A stretch of 64,000 nt of DNA, taken from Misgurnus anguillicaudatus. Lineage: Eukaryota; Chordata; Actinopteri; Cypriniformes; Cobitidae. Shown in pieces: positions 11,699 through 24,000 of the stretch. The position numbers and the translations under genes are program-made. The stretch lies in contig NW_027395276.1 in NCBI RefSeq assembly GCF_027580225.2, positions 4,385,501 to 4,449,500 of the forward strand, given 5' to 3'. The stretch's first letter is position 1; the number at the start of each line of letters is the position of its first letter. The notes below the pieces were generated by a model, which saw nothing but the letters and a program-made list of their open reading frames with translations, searched no databases and was not told where the DNA came from.

Positions 11699-14600
11699 AT
11701 GGCGGAAGCGAATTTTTCAGTGATTCAGGATCAGTTCATCTGTTCAATCTGTCTGGATTTACTGAAGGATCCAGTGACCATTCCCTGTGGACACAGTTAC
11801 TGTATGAGCTGTATTACAAACTGCTGGAATCAAGATGATCAGAAGAGAAACTACAGCTGCCCTCAATGCAGACAGACCTTCAATACAAGACCTGATTTAA
11901 ATAAAAATGTGGTGTTTGCTCAGATGGTGGAGATGCTGAAGAAGACAAAACTACAAGCTGATCGATCTGCTCTCAGTTCTGCTGGACCTGAAGATGTGGA
12001 GTGTGACGTCTGTACTGAGAGAAAATACAAAGCTATCAAGTCCTGTCTGGTGTGTCTTGAATCTTACTGTCAAACTCACTTTGAACAACATGAAGCTTTT
12101 CACAGAGAAAAGAAACACAAAGTGATTGATGTGACAGGAAGACTTCAGGAGATGATCTGCTCTCAACATGACAAACTCATCGAGGTTTACTGTCGGACTG
12201 ATCAGAGATGTATTTGTTTAATGTGTCTGATGGATGAACATAAAAATCACGACACTGTATCAGCTGCAGGAGAGAGAACTGAGAAACAGGTATGAACAAA
12301 TGAACAAATATATGAAATATAAATATAAAGCAGAAGTGAAGCGACTGATTAGTGCCGCGTGGCCACATGAGGGCGCACAAGAGCAGAAGAAATGACAGCT
12401 TGACTGTAAAACAGAAATTAGTTTAGAAGATTACTCACTCAAACCTTACCTGACCAGTTGAGTTATCTGTTATGAATCTGTTGAACAGAGATTACTGGAG
12501 GACAAGCAGAGAAAACTCCATCAGAGAATCCAGGAGAAAGAGAAGAAGCTTCAGGATCTAAGAGAGTCTGTGAAGATTCACACGGTGAGTTTTGATGAAT
12601 AGAGAAACATAAATACTGAAAGAAGTGTTTGAGATTGAGTTGAATGTTTCTCTCTGTGTGTGTTAACAGATCTCTGCACAGACAGCAGTGGACGACACCG
12701 AGAGGATCTTTACTCAACTGATCCGATCCATTGAGAGAAGACGATCTGAGGTGATACAACTGATCAGAGATCAGGAAAAGACTGCAGTGAGTCGAGCTGA
12801 AGATCTCTTGAAGAAACTGAAGCAGGAGATTGATGATCTGAGGAGGAGAAATGATGAGATGGAGAAACTTTCACAAACAAAAGATCACATCAGTTTCCTT
12901 CAGGTAACTCAACACTGTACACTACAACATACATTACAATAAATACATCTTGACTTTAATCTGATAGGATTGAGTTTTATTCATGTCAATAGAGTAAAGA
13001 TCACTGTGTCTAAATCAGCACAAATCTGATTGTTGTGTATTGTAGGTTTGATGTTTTTGTGTTGTGTTCATGTAGAGTTTTCAGTCTCTCTCTTCATCTT
13101 CTGGATCTTCAGACAACATCACTGTCTCTTCTCTTCTCTCTTTTGATGATGTGATGAAATCTGTCACTAAACTGAAAGAAAAGATGGAGGATTTATGTAA
13201 AGAAGAGATTGAAAAGATATCTGAGAAAGGTAAAGAAACATCTCAAACTAAGACTGTGATTTACTCTCAGAAATGAGTCTTACAGTAACATCAAATATAA
13301 CAGAAGAAATACAGAGCAGATTAAAATGATGATGATTTTATATGAGATTTAATCTGATGATGTCACCTAATTTTCTTTTGTTTCATTTTTAGAAATGATT
13401 CCCACCAATGAACCCAAGATCAGAGAGGAGTTCCTAAAGTGTAAGACACATTTTATTATTATTTTCTCATTTATTACATTGAGATCATATAATACACTAT
13501 AACACATTATGTAAGGAATAATTGACGACATGCTGTTGAATTATTCAAAAATAATGTTATACTTTACACCCCTCGTGTGTGTGGTCAGCATCAATCTTGA
13601 GGTCCGTGTCAAAGTACATTACATTTATCAAACACTTTCATCTAAAGTGACTTATAAAAGTGATGAACACAACAAAGATCGATCCACATGAATGTCAGGA
13701 CTCTCATTGGTCAGTGTAATGTTCACCGTCCTGATTTCATCTCACTTCACACGTACATCAATAAACCTTCATGATGACCCTGATGATGCTTCACTGCTTG
13801 TTCTTGTTTGCATCACTTTTGTCCGCTTCAAAGCACTTCATACCTGAAACACCACACAAGTCTTGATGTTTTGTGATCCAGTCGTCTATCATCACTATTT
13901 TCCTCTTGTGAGGACTTGGTATGGATGAACCCAATCGCAGACAGATGAATAAATTCTGACACTTTATTTAAACAAAACAAGAAAAACAAAACCCACGAGG
14001 GGGAAAACAACATAAACAGGAAAAATATACTAAGACTTGAAACACTAAACAAGAACAAGACTGGACTGGACTAAACACTAACTATACAATGGCAAACTTG
14101 ACTACACTAAACAAAGTATTGGCAAGGCAAGGCAAGGCAAGGCAAGGCAAGGCAAGGCAAGGCAAGGCAAGGCAAGGCAAGGCAAGGCAAGGCAAGGCAA
14201 GGCAAGGCAAGGCAAGGCAAGGCAAGGCAAGGCAAGGCAAGGCAAGGCACTGGATACAAAACGAACGTGCACAGGACAGCAAACACAAGGGTATTAAATA
14301 AGGAAGCAAATCAAAGGGGAACAGGTGACATGAATCAAACAATAATGGGATAATTAATGAGGAAACAAGGGTGTGGGGTCAGGAGACGAGACAGAAAGCA
14401 CATGGCTAAAATAAACAAGGCCAGTGCTTTCACACAAAACATGGGCCTGTCATGATCCTGCCTCATGACTAATACTAAAACAAGGACAAGAGAGCAGAAT
14501 CATGACACCTCTTGTCAGAGTTGTTCAGATCTTTTCTTCTTCTAACAGATGAAACTGAAGAACTGACTGTTGACTTGTTGTCTAATATATCTGACTGTAA

Positions 14601-15290
14601 TAATATAATCAATGTTATTCACTTCATCTCTTTAAATGATCAGTGTATAGATACTAACCTGACCTTTACACTCAAATGAACAAATAAATCATCATAGAAA
14701 CATGCAAACAAATATTATAAACTAATGTACATTAAAATATGATGTTTTTATCTTCCTCAGATTTCAGGCTCTTCTCTCTGGATCCAAACACAGCATACAG
14801 ATATATCTGTCTGTCTGAGAAGAACAGAGCGGCTACTTACACTAACACAGATCAGCGGTATCCTGATCATCCAGACAGATTTGATGGTTGGTCTCAGGTG
14901 TTGTGTAAAGAGAGTTTATGTGGACGCTGTTACTGGGAGATTGAATGGAGTGGTGATGATGTGTTTATATCATTGTCATATAAGAGCATCAGCAGGAAGG
15001 GAGAGGGTTATGAGTGTGCGTTTGGAGGTAATGATCAGTCCTGGAGTTTGTACTGTTCTCCCTCTGAATGTTCATTCTGGCACAATAAGATAAAGACAAA
15101 TCTCCCAGTAGTGTCCAGTAAAATAGGAGTTTATGTGGAATACAGTTCAGGATCTCTGTCCTTCTACAGCGTCTCTGACACAATGACCCTCATCCACAGA
15201 GTCAACACCACATTCACTAAACCTCTCTATCCTGGGTTTGGGTTTAACTATTATGACTCAACAGTGAAACTATGTGATCTAACATTATAA
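11699..15290 (+). CDS. finTRIM-type tripartite-motif E3 ubiquitin ligase, six exons
   Basis: Exons are 11699-12289, 12489-12584, 12670-12903, 13076-13229, 13393-13440 and 14761-15290. All introns are GT-AG, the phases agree, and the total is 1653 nt (550 residues plus stop). RING: C15, C18, C30, H32, C35, C38, C54, C57. A B-box1-like zinc region spans about 102-145 and B-box2 about 154-190 (C154, H157, C165, D168, C171, C176, H181, H184). The coiled coil is about 198-370 and PRY-SPRY (B30.2) is 375-550, with LDPNTA and YWEIEW. The 96- and 234-nt coiled-coil exons and the single terminal B30.2 exon are typical TRIM layout. TRIM proteins of this class ubiquitinate targets through the RING and recognise ligands through B30.2, often in antiviral defence; the target here is unknown. 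The start is supported by the canonical MAEA-type N-terminus and a nearby ISRE. An exact ftr orthologue cannot be named. Confidence 0.9.
13910..14507. mobile_element. Insertion in TRIM intron 5 flanked by 8-bp direct repeats
   Basis: The segment is bounded by CCTCTTGT at 13902-13909 and 14508-14515, consistent with a target duplication. It has no clear terminal inverted repeats. It holds the GGCAA minisatellite and sequence resembling dispersed fish repeats (CTGTCATGATCCTGCCTCATG near 14448). The class is unknown. Confidence 0.5.
14119..14248. repeat. (GGCAA)n pentanucleotide repeat
   Basis: About 25 uninterrupted pentamers lie in TRIM intron 5. They produce spurious ORFs in several frames. 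Confidence 0.97.
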
Positions 15291-17338
15291 ATAATACATG
15301 GTTAATATACACAAGTGTCACCTAAACCAGTTTATATAATTTGACAAATCAAAAGATAAATTATAATTCATATTTGTTATACATTTCTTATATCTTTGAG
15401 ATTTTTCTGTCTAGATTGTCTCTCTAACTTTAGTTTGTAGACTAAAACACATTAAAATCCAACATCTTAGCTTCATGAGATGATGTTTTGATTTATTTCA
15501 TGATTTGAATAACAGGAAACAGTCCTGACTAGCTAGTTAGTTTCTCCAGTGATGCATTGTGCTATGATAGTTAAGCAGAGAGTAAAGTCATTGTACGGGA
15601 AAGTCGTTTAGTCCTTTGTTAATTTTGGGAGTTAATAATATTTAGATTTTTTTGAAGTATATATGAAGGTTTTATCTAAATGTGTTTTGAGTTGTTAAAC
15701 AGATAGTATATATGGAGAGATGAACTGAAGGTTAATTTTGAAGTTAAATTCATTTGGAGATCATTTTACAAACCAACAATGAAGAATAAAGATTGATGAT
15801 CTGAAATGGAGAAACCTTCATGGATCAGTTGCTGTAAATGCTTTTATTTCTACTTTAAACTCTACTGTAAGTCTTTCAGGTCCTTATTGTTTGAAACAAG
15901 AGATCATTTTTCATTGTTTTAATTACTGCAGTGGACTTAATCCTCTATATTTCATCTGTTAAGTGTCTGTCTTGGTATTTTTAATATAGTTATAACGTGT
16001 ACTGTACTTAATTAACTGAATACTTAATATATTAGCCTGAGGGACAGTATAGTAGCCGCGTCCTTTCAACACCTGGCTGGGTCCTCATTTATAAAATGCT
16101 GCATAGAAAATGTCCTAAATTTGATCTTACAATCATTTCTTAAAAGTGTGCATGTGTGATTAATAAAATGAATGTACGCACAGAAAACGTGCATACACCT
16201 CACTATGTGAATGAGCAAATGAGCTTGAAATTGTGTGCAGCTGAACAGTTGCAGATTTTTACCTTAAGCCCTGTGCATAAATTGGGGGAGGCATTTTAAT
16301 TCCTTAGGGGGGCTCCAGAGTTATAATCATCAAAATTAAAAGAAATAAACATTTGAAATATATCAGTCTGTGTGTAATGAATGAAAATAATATACAAGTT
16401 TCACTTTTTGAATGGAATTAGTGAAATAAATTGATGATATTGTAATTATATGACCAGCACCTGTAGATCATAAATCACCAGACACTTGAAAATCATTGTA
16501 GATCTAAATTAAATCCCTGAATTCATCGTAAGTGTTACAAAATCACCTGCAGGACAATCAGCAAAATGCACCTAAACTTAACTTCTGTGTAATGATGATA
16601 ATGTAATGTTTTTAAATGTATATTTATTTATTAGGTTCTTCTTTGTTAATTGGTTTGAATTAAATGCAGTCAAAATAAAAGTTTTTCAATCTGTGATAAA
16701 GTTCAAATGTGTCTCGCTGCCTTTCATCTATTCTAATTAAATTCAGAAGTCAATACTTAAAGATTTGCAGAGACATTATTATTAATCTCTTACATTAATT
16801 CATTATCTGATTGTGAAGTTAATAATGACCAAAGGTTGTGCTTAATATAATGTGTACAGTATACAGAACAGTGTATAAATCAAATAAGTGTACAATAAAC
16901 AAACCAGAATCTATAGTGGATGTCTAAACCCATTACTAGATTCACATTGTGTTGTAAAATGTTTGAGAGATTCAATGAGGTGAGAGATGAACCATCAGTC
17001 ATGTCTGATTATAAAGCTCATATGATAACTTTCACTCAATGTCTCTTTATATTTGTCTGCATGAATCTTTCTGATCTCTTCAAAGACTCTCTTGACAAAT
17101 AAACTTTTTAAGACTTCTCGCTATAATTCATGTTGCATACAAACACTATGAATACGTCTGTTGTGATAAACAAGAACATTATAGCAGAAATCCTTCATGA
17201 GCTTTACTGTTTTTAATTCATTAACCCTTCACTCATTTACTGTTATGGAGTCAAACTCTCAAACCAGTTTTCTATCACTTTGACCAAACCATTCAAGTCA
17301 TCTCAATTATTTACTGTAAGTATAAATACGAGTAAATC
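15291..17338. other. TRIM 3' UTR and intergenic DNA
   Basis: No coding exon is seen. AATAAA at 15785-15790 and 16674-16679 are candidate polyadenylation signals for the TRIM gene. The rest is AT-rich and shows no recognised element. Confidence 0.6.
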
Positions 17339-17424
17339 TATAACCTAAGAAAGACTAGTACTCAGTGCATAGACAGGTTTGTGTTGTTAAAATGAGTTTG
17401 GATTGTAGATGTCAGTATTCACTT
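17339..17424 (+). repeat. 86-bp direct repeat, copy 2
   Basis: This is a near-identical copy of 11498-11583, located 2 kb downstream of the TRIM gene. It is followed by unrelated sequence, without the ISRE or any RING exon. It looks like the remnant of a second TRIM promoter, or a breakpoint of a tandem duplication. Confidence 0.95.
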
Positions 17425-17740
17425 GTGTTACAGTTTTCATGTACACAAATCTATTTGATGTGTTGATATAAAACAGCAGGTGAGACATCACTGTACGTCT
17501 CTGTGTACTTCTGTTCAGAGGTTTTCAGGATCTCTGATGTCTGCGTAAATGAAAATCAAACACTTTCATCTTCTTCTCCTTCCTTCTGTAACTCTATCAT
17601 GTTGTATTGGGTTACGTTTCATTGTACCTGAAGAAGAGAGAGACAACTTAGTCAAAGAAAACACACAACACACACACACACACAATACAGAAAGTGAAAG
17701 TATTACAACTATTCAGGTGGAGTTATGAAAGTGTGTTAAA

Positions 17741-17750
17741 GGGAAAACTG

Positions 17751-17795
<45 letters not shown>

Positions 17796-18072
17796 CTGGT
17801 AATTATCACGTTGTGGGGACCAATTGTCCGCACAAAGATAGGAATACCAGTGTTTTTGTGACCTTGTGGGGACATTTTGATGTCCCCATGAGGAAACAAG
17901 CTTATAAATCTAACAAAATGATGTTTCTTGAAAATGTGAAGTAGTAGAAGGGTTTCTGTGATGGTTGGGGTTAGGGAATGGGGAATAGAATATACAGTTT
18001 GTATGGTATAAAATGCATTATGTCTATGGAATGTCCCCATAAAACATGGAAACCAGAATGTGTGTGTGTGTG
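17741..18072. repeat. Dispersed repeat bounded by (TG)n microsatellites
   Basis: TG repeats at 17751-17793 and 18058-18072 bracket about 265 bp containing GTTGTGGGGACCAATTGTCC and TGTCCCCATAAAACATGG, a sequence type that recurs in fish genomes. It lies just 3' of the GRAMD2-like stop codon, so it is probably in that gene's 3' UTR. Confidence 0.6.
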
Positions 18073-18079
18073 GGTGTGC

Positions 18080-21000
18080 TTACTCTCTCTGTAGTGTAAA
18101 CTCCAGCAGGGCTCCCAGTTGTTCCTCCAGAGCCACAATCCTTAAGCCAATGTAGCCAGATGACAACACCAGAAGGACCACACTACATACACCAATATAA
18201 ATTACACAAATTAACACATAAGCACTACTACAACAACTGCACATCAAACCGAGAAATCATTTCTGTGTAGACAAATGTCCAGGTTTTGTAACAGGTGCTC
18301 CACGCCATTTAAGAAACTGTTTATCAGTTTCTGTTATTTATTAGATATTTATCTTAATTCAGTCAGATTGAAGGTGTATTGTTATTATTTATTCCCTACA
18401 AGCAAGCGCACAATGGCCCTTTATGGGCCTTAGGGCCCCCAGCAGGTTTTGCTCATTGGCCCCCTTAGCTCTGGCCCTGCACGGGCAGCCTTCACTTAGC
18501 TCCAGGAAGTTAAATGAACACTGCTGGATGTATATATTGTCACATTCTTACAGAGTGTTAAGAAGTAACCCTGAAACAGAATTAAAACCTAAATTGCATT
18601 TTATATCTATATATGTAGAGTTATTTTCTTAACTTAGCTTTAGATGTTGGTTGTTTCAATTAAAGTCATCATTATGGTGATCACTGTTTGTTTTAGTTGG
18701 ACTTGACTCTTTTTTTTCTAGCTGCTATAACTTTGTGTTGTTTAAAGGCAGGGTATCTGATTTTGAAAAATGCTATCGGTAGCCTACTAGCGCTGAAATC
18801 ACAATCCCACCCTCCATTCACATCGCCATCCAAAGCCAAGCCTCCTCCATAACAGATGAACCTGCACAGATCAGACGTCCACATCTCATGTCTCCATGTC
18901 ACCAGTGAGAAAACTTAATAGTACAAAGTGAATAACATTACCAAAAATAACCAAGACAAACAACTGTTTTAAATCGGAATTAGTTAAAGCACGTTTTCAG
19001 TTGTGTAGATGTAGTAGTATATATTGATACTTGTTCATAAATATCTTAAAACATATCTGAATCCTTTCAAATACAAACATATCTGAATCCATAAAAAATA
19101 TAACATATGCGCAGTAGCATGCAAAACATGTTCACAGATGAGAGGCAAACATAACTAAAAATGTTTCTGGATCAAATCAGATACTCTTCCTTCAAGACAT
19201 GTTTGTTATGGCAGAGAAAAGACAATAGTGCAACTCTTTGGTGGTTGTTAGTACATGAAGTCAAACATCATCATCTAGAAAATTGATTTATTAATTTTCT
19301 GTTAATAATGCAATATTACAGTGCAAAGTCCAGAAATCTCACAGCAGTTTGTCCTTCTGACGGATTATGAAAAACTGTGGACATAAAAAATGAACCATTT
19401 TGTAAATTAAACACAAACGTCAAGAATCAGAGTATGAATCTCAACAATGGTGACAAAGAAAATAGTAAAAATTTTCATTATTTATTCATGCTGTAATGCA
19501 TTCTGGGAGTCCTGGATGAGATTTGTAATTTTTTGATACCCAGCATGCATTGCAGCATAAAGCTTTTCATTTTATTGTCACCATTGTTGTGATTCATACT
19601 CTGATTCTTGATGTTTGTGTGTCTACATTATACAGCGGTTAATTTTTAAATGTTAGTGTTTCAAATTGCTATGAACTGCTATGAAAGTGCTGGATCTCAT
19701 ACTGTAGCATCACATTATTGACAGAGAAAGATGCTTCTGATAAAGGGGATCGCACACCGGCCGCGCAGCTCAGCGTTGCGTCGCGCCGGTGTGCGTACAC
19801 TCATAGAAAACAATTTGTTACATTTTTTTAGAATGGCGCGGCACTGCGCTGAGCTGTGCAGCCGTTGTGCGATCCCCTTAAGTGTGCAGACACTAAATTA
19901 ATAAATCAGTTGTCTAGATGATGATGATGTTTGACATGTACTAACCACCACAAAGAATTGCACTATGCCTAGAAAAAACTAACATGCAAAGAGTCAAGCC
20001 CAACTAAAACAAACACTTTTCACCATAATGGTGAGTAGGGTTGGATCTAAATTATGCAGTACAGGTGTCCTCCAGGAAAAATGCCGGAGAGCCATGTTGT
20101 AGATGAATAATGCAGGCCCTGTGTAGGCCTAGTATGGGCTTTTTGGGGCTAAGTGAGGGCTGCCCATGCAGGGCCAGCGCTAAGGGGCCAACGCTAAGGG
20201 GCCAACGTTTAGCCAATGAGCAAAACCTGCCGGGGGCCCTAAGGCTAGCTCGAAGTTGGCCCATAAAGGGCTATCGTAGGCTTGCTCAGTTAAAAAAATT
20301 GTGATTTAAAAACAATTGAAAATTTGTATGCTCTAAAGTTCTCTGAACCAGAAGTCTTGATCGTTTTACATCCGTATTTTGCCAAATTTCCGAGGGTGAA
20401 ACTGAATATCACACAAGGAAAATAACAGGTGTGGGTTGTGTTTTCCACTGCGAATTGATTGGATATAAAAACTAACATGCGTTTTTTCAGAAATGGAACT
20501 GGCAGCAGACTGACAGTTGGAGGGGGCGAAGTTAACGGATGCTCCGCCCAAGCTGATGTCATCAGAGAAGGATCACCATAAGAAAGTGGATGTACATTTT
20601 CAGATTTTAATTCAAGTTTACACATTAATTTTTAATAAAAAAAGACTTACATAGATGAATTGTTTATAATAAACACTGATATTCCATTAAAAACAAGAAT
20701 TGCCCGTTTTGATTTTATGGGGACTTTAAAGTTGAAATATATTTTTTGTTTTATCATACAGAATGGTAAAAACTCTGAAGATTAAAGTGAATCAACAACA
20801 GCCTGCAGCTCTGAATCATATAAAGACAGATAGACAGGGACGTGCACAGACATTTTGTGGGGCAGGGGCTCAAGTGAAATAAAGGGCACCTTTCATAATT
20901 ATGTATATTTTTTCTTTTTTTTTATCAAAAAGTATATATATTAACACAATTCTGACTTCCTTTTTAAAAAAAATATTAAAAAAGTTAATTAATTTTATCT

Positions 21001-24000
21001 TCCTCAAACTCACGCAATTGTTTAATTTTCAAAAGATGTCTACAAAATAATCAGTTCACACAGACACCATGGTCTCCTTAGTATTCTAGGCAGTGTTGCC
21101 AACTTGGCGACTTTGTCGCTAGATTTAGCGACTTTTCAGACCCCTTTAGCGACTTATTTTCAAAAAAGCGACTAGCGACAAATCTAGCGACTTTTTTACG
21201 AGTTCGCCTCACTGACAATAAAGTGGGACTGCTAATATGCGTGAGTGGCGTGCTGTCCCGGGGCGAAGGTTCCGAGCTCGGGAAATACCCCCCGAGTTCG
21301 GAACGTTCGTCCCTTGACCGGGGAAGGAGCCCCGGGCCTGGGGCGTGCCCTGACCCGGGTTATCCCCGGTGCTGAGCTAAATGTACGTAGTGAGGCGAAG
21401 GGGTGGAGGTGGGTTTGCAATAATGTCCCAGAGAATTGAGGGTAAGGACTCTATGATTATTTATAGAGCTGGTACTAAGTTGTTGTGTTGATTAGTGATT
21501 GATAACCAGCCGTGTTCATTGCTTAATCATCGAGAGCCAGCCGTGTTCATTGATTAGTGATTGAGAGCCAGCCAAGTTCATTGATTAGTGATTAAGAGCC
21601 AGCCATGTTCATTGATTAATGATTGAAAGCCAGCCGAGTTCATTGACTGATCAGCTCCTCCCAAACCTTGTTTATATAAAACATCATTTTACGAGTTCGC
21701 CTCACTGACAATAAAGTGGGACTGCTAATATGCGTGAGTGGCGTGCTGTCCCGGGGCGAAGGTTCCGAGCTCGGGAAATACCCCCCGAGTTCGGAACGTT
21801 CGTCCCTTGACCGGGGAAGGAGCCCCGGGCCTGGGGCGTGCCCTGACCCGGGTTATCCCCAAAAAGAGCAGGTGGTGCAGGACAGCCGCCTGAACAACAA
21901 TTCCCCAAAGAAGGCTGGCTTGAGAAGGCGAGGTGCTGGCCCTCATTGGGGAAAATGCTGAAGTAGAGGGTAGAATTGAAAAAGGCAGCTCTGGAGAGCG
22001 GGCACTGTTGAGAAGTGCTGTGAAGAGGTTGAGAAGGATAGTATGAGGTGGGGCAGAGGCCTGGACCCAAAGGCTGTAGTTTGAAGAATATAGGGGGCTC
22101 CGGGGGAGCAAAATCTGCTGCTGCCAATATGTAGGGAAGGGAGAAAATTGTACTCTGAAGAAGAGCGGGGAGTTTTTAAAGGTAATAGGTGAGGTAGTGC
22201 TGTAAGGAGCAAGGTAGGACTCCAAGGGAGCGAAGGAAGCAGTTTGTGCCCTGAGATGGGGCTGTGCTCTAGAGGAGCCAGACATGAGGTAGTTGGGGAA
22301 GAAGAAAACTCCAGAGGGAGCAGTACTGCTGGGCAGAAAATGTGAAGGAAGCACTGGCCCCTGCGGGGGCGGTCGCGCTGCGATACGGGCTTCGAGGTTG
22401 AAATAATCTGCTGCGGCAGATCGAGGAAAAGGCACGGGCCCCTGCGGGGGCGGTCGCTGCTGCGATACTGGCCTGAGTTGGAAAGGGAAGGTTTTATTGG
22501 CAGAGCATGTGAAAGAAGCACGGGCCCCTGCGGGGGCGGTCGCAGCGGCGATACTGGCTTCAGAAGTCGACTGCTGCGGCAGATCGAGGAAAAGGCACGG
22601 GCCCCTGCGTCGGCGGTCGCTGCTGCGATACTGGCCTGAGTTGGAAAGGGAAGGTTTTATTGGCAGAGCATGTGAAAGAAGCACGGGCCCCTGCGGGGGC
22701 GGTCGCAGCGGCGATACTGGCTTCAGAAGTCGACTGCTGCGGCAGATCGAGGAAAAGGCACGGGCCCCTGCGGGGGCGGTCGCTGCTGCGATACTGGCCT
22801 GAGTTGGAAAGGGAAGGTTTTATTGGCAGAGGAAGTGAAAGAAGCACGGGCCCCTGCGGGGGCGGTCGCAGCTGCGATACTGGCTTCAGAAGTCGACTGC
22901 TGCGGCAGATCGAGGAAAAGGCACGGGCCCCTGCGGGGGCGGCCGCTGCTGCGATACTGGCCTGAGTTGGAAAGGGAAGGTTTTATTGACAGAGGAAGTG
23001 AAAGAAGCACGGGCCCCTGTGGGGGCGGTCGCTGCTGCGATACTGGCTTAAAAAAGGCATCTGCTGTGGCAGAGAGTGAAATAAAAGCTTGGGCTTCTGC
23101 AAGAGCGGTCGCGCTGCGACAGTTGTTATCTGAGAAGGAATCTGTTGTGGTAGGGCTGTGTAAGATTTTGATGAGGGTGTCAGCTTGAGTTGCCGGTACT
23201 AGCTTCTGCGGAGGCAGGGAAGTGGATCGAGGGTGATGATGGGTTTATGTGTGACGGTGTGATCTTATGTCCGTTTGCTGGGCCGTGAGTGTTTGGTGGG
23301 CTTCTTTGATGGAAGCACGATCTGCCCTGATGTAATTTTTGAAAGCTTTCGAAGACCAGCGGCCTAGGGTTTGTATCTGGGAGTCTCGGAGTCCGTTTTG
23401 AGCAGCTGTTGTGGCTGCTCCAATGCGGAAGAAATGACTTGAAAATTCATGGGGGGGGAGCCAGATGTTAGCAAAACTTGTTTTAGGTGCTTCTGAAACC
23501 AAAAGCGGGTTACTGGGCGGTTGAATTCATCCCCAAAAAGTGGGTCGGAAGAGGATTTAATCTGGTGGCAACGGTAGGAAGTGTAAGCTTTGAGAACTTG
23601 GTATGGTTGGATGGGAGTTTGAATTTTGAAAATGTATATGTGGTGTCCTTTTCTCATTTGGTCCGTCTTGCTGTGTTTGATAAAAAATGAGATGGTTTCG
23701 TCATCTATTATGGCTAGATCAGAGATGGTTGGGTGTAGGTTTGGGTCAAAGGTGGCTGAAACAGTGAATTCTGAACAGCGGAGAAAACCAAAAAAGGCTA
23801 ACACGAACATGGCGTCTAGGGTTCGGGCAGTATGTACTGAGGAGTAGCCTTTGCGAAGAGTGGCAAGACATTTTGAAAGGATTTCTATGGTTATGGGTAA
23901 CCTGGGATCTGGACTCTTGGGTTGGGTTTTTTCAATACCTTTTAAAAGCATGGCGGTCTGGGGATTAGTGATAGCAGTTGAGGGTGAACCTAACATTAGT

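Noticed and set aside
14082..14342. Cys-Leu-Pro-Ala and Lys-Ala-Arg-Gln repeat ORFs
   Set aside because: They are products of the GGCAA repeat in an intron.
17339..17600. A second TRIM gene after the duplicated 5' fragment
   Set aside because: No ISRE and no RING or B-box coding sequence follows; the similarity stops after 86 bp.
21725..22684. 319-codon proline/serine-rich ORF as a second protein of the recombinase element
   Set aside because: It runs through repeat B1 and the 163-bp tandem array, whose period is not a multiple of three, and shows no domain. It was checked for reverse transcriptase motifs and none was seen.
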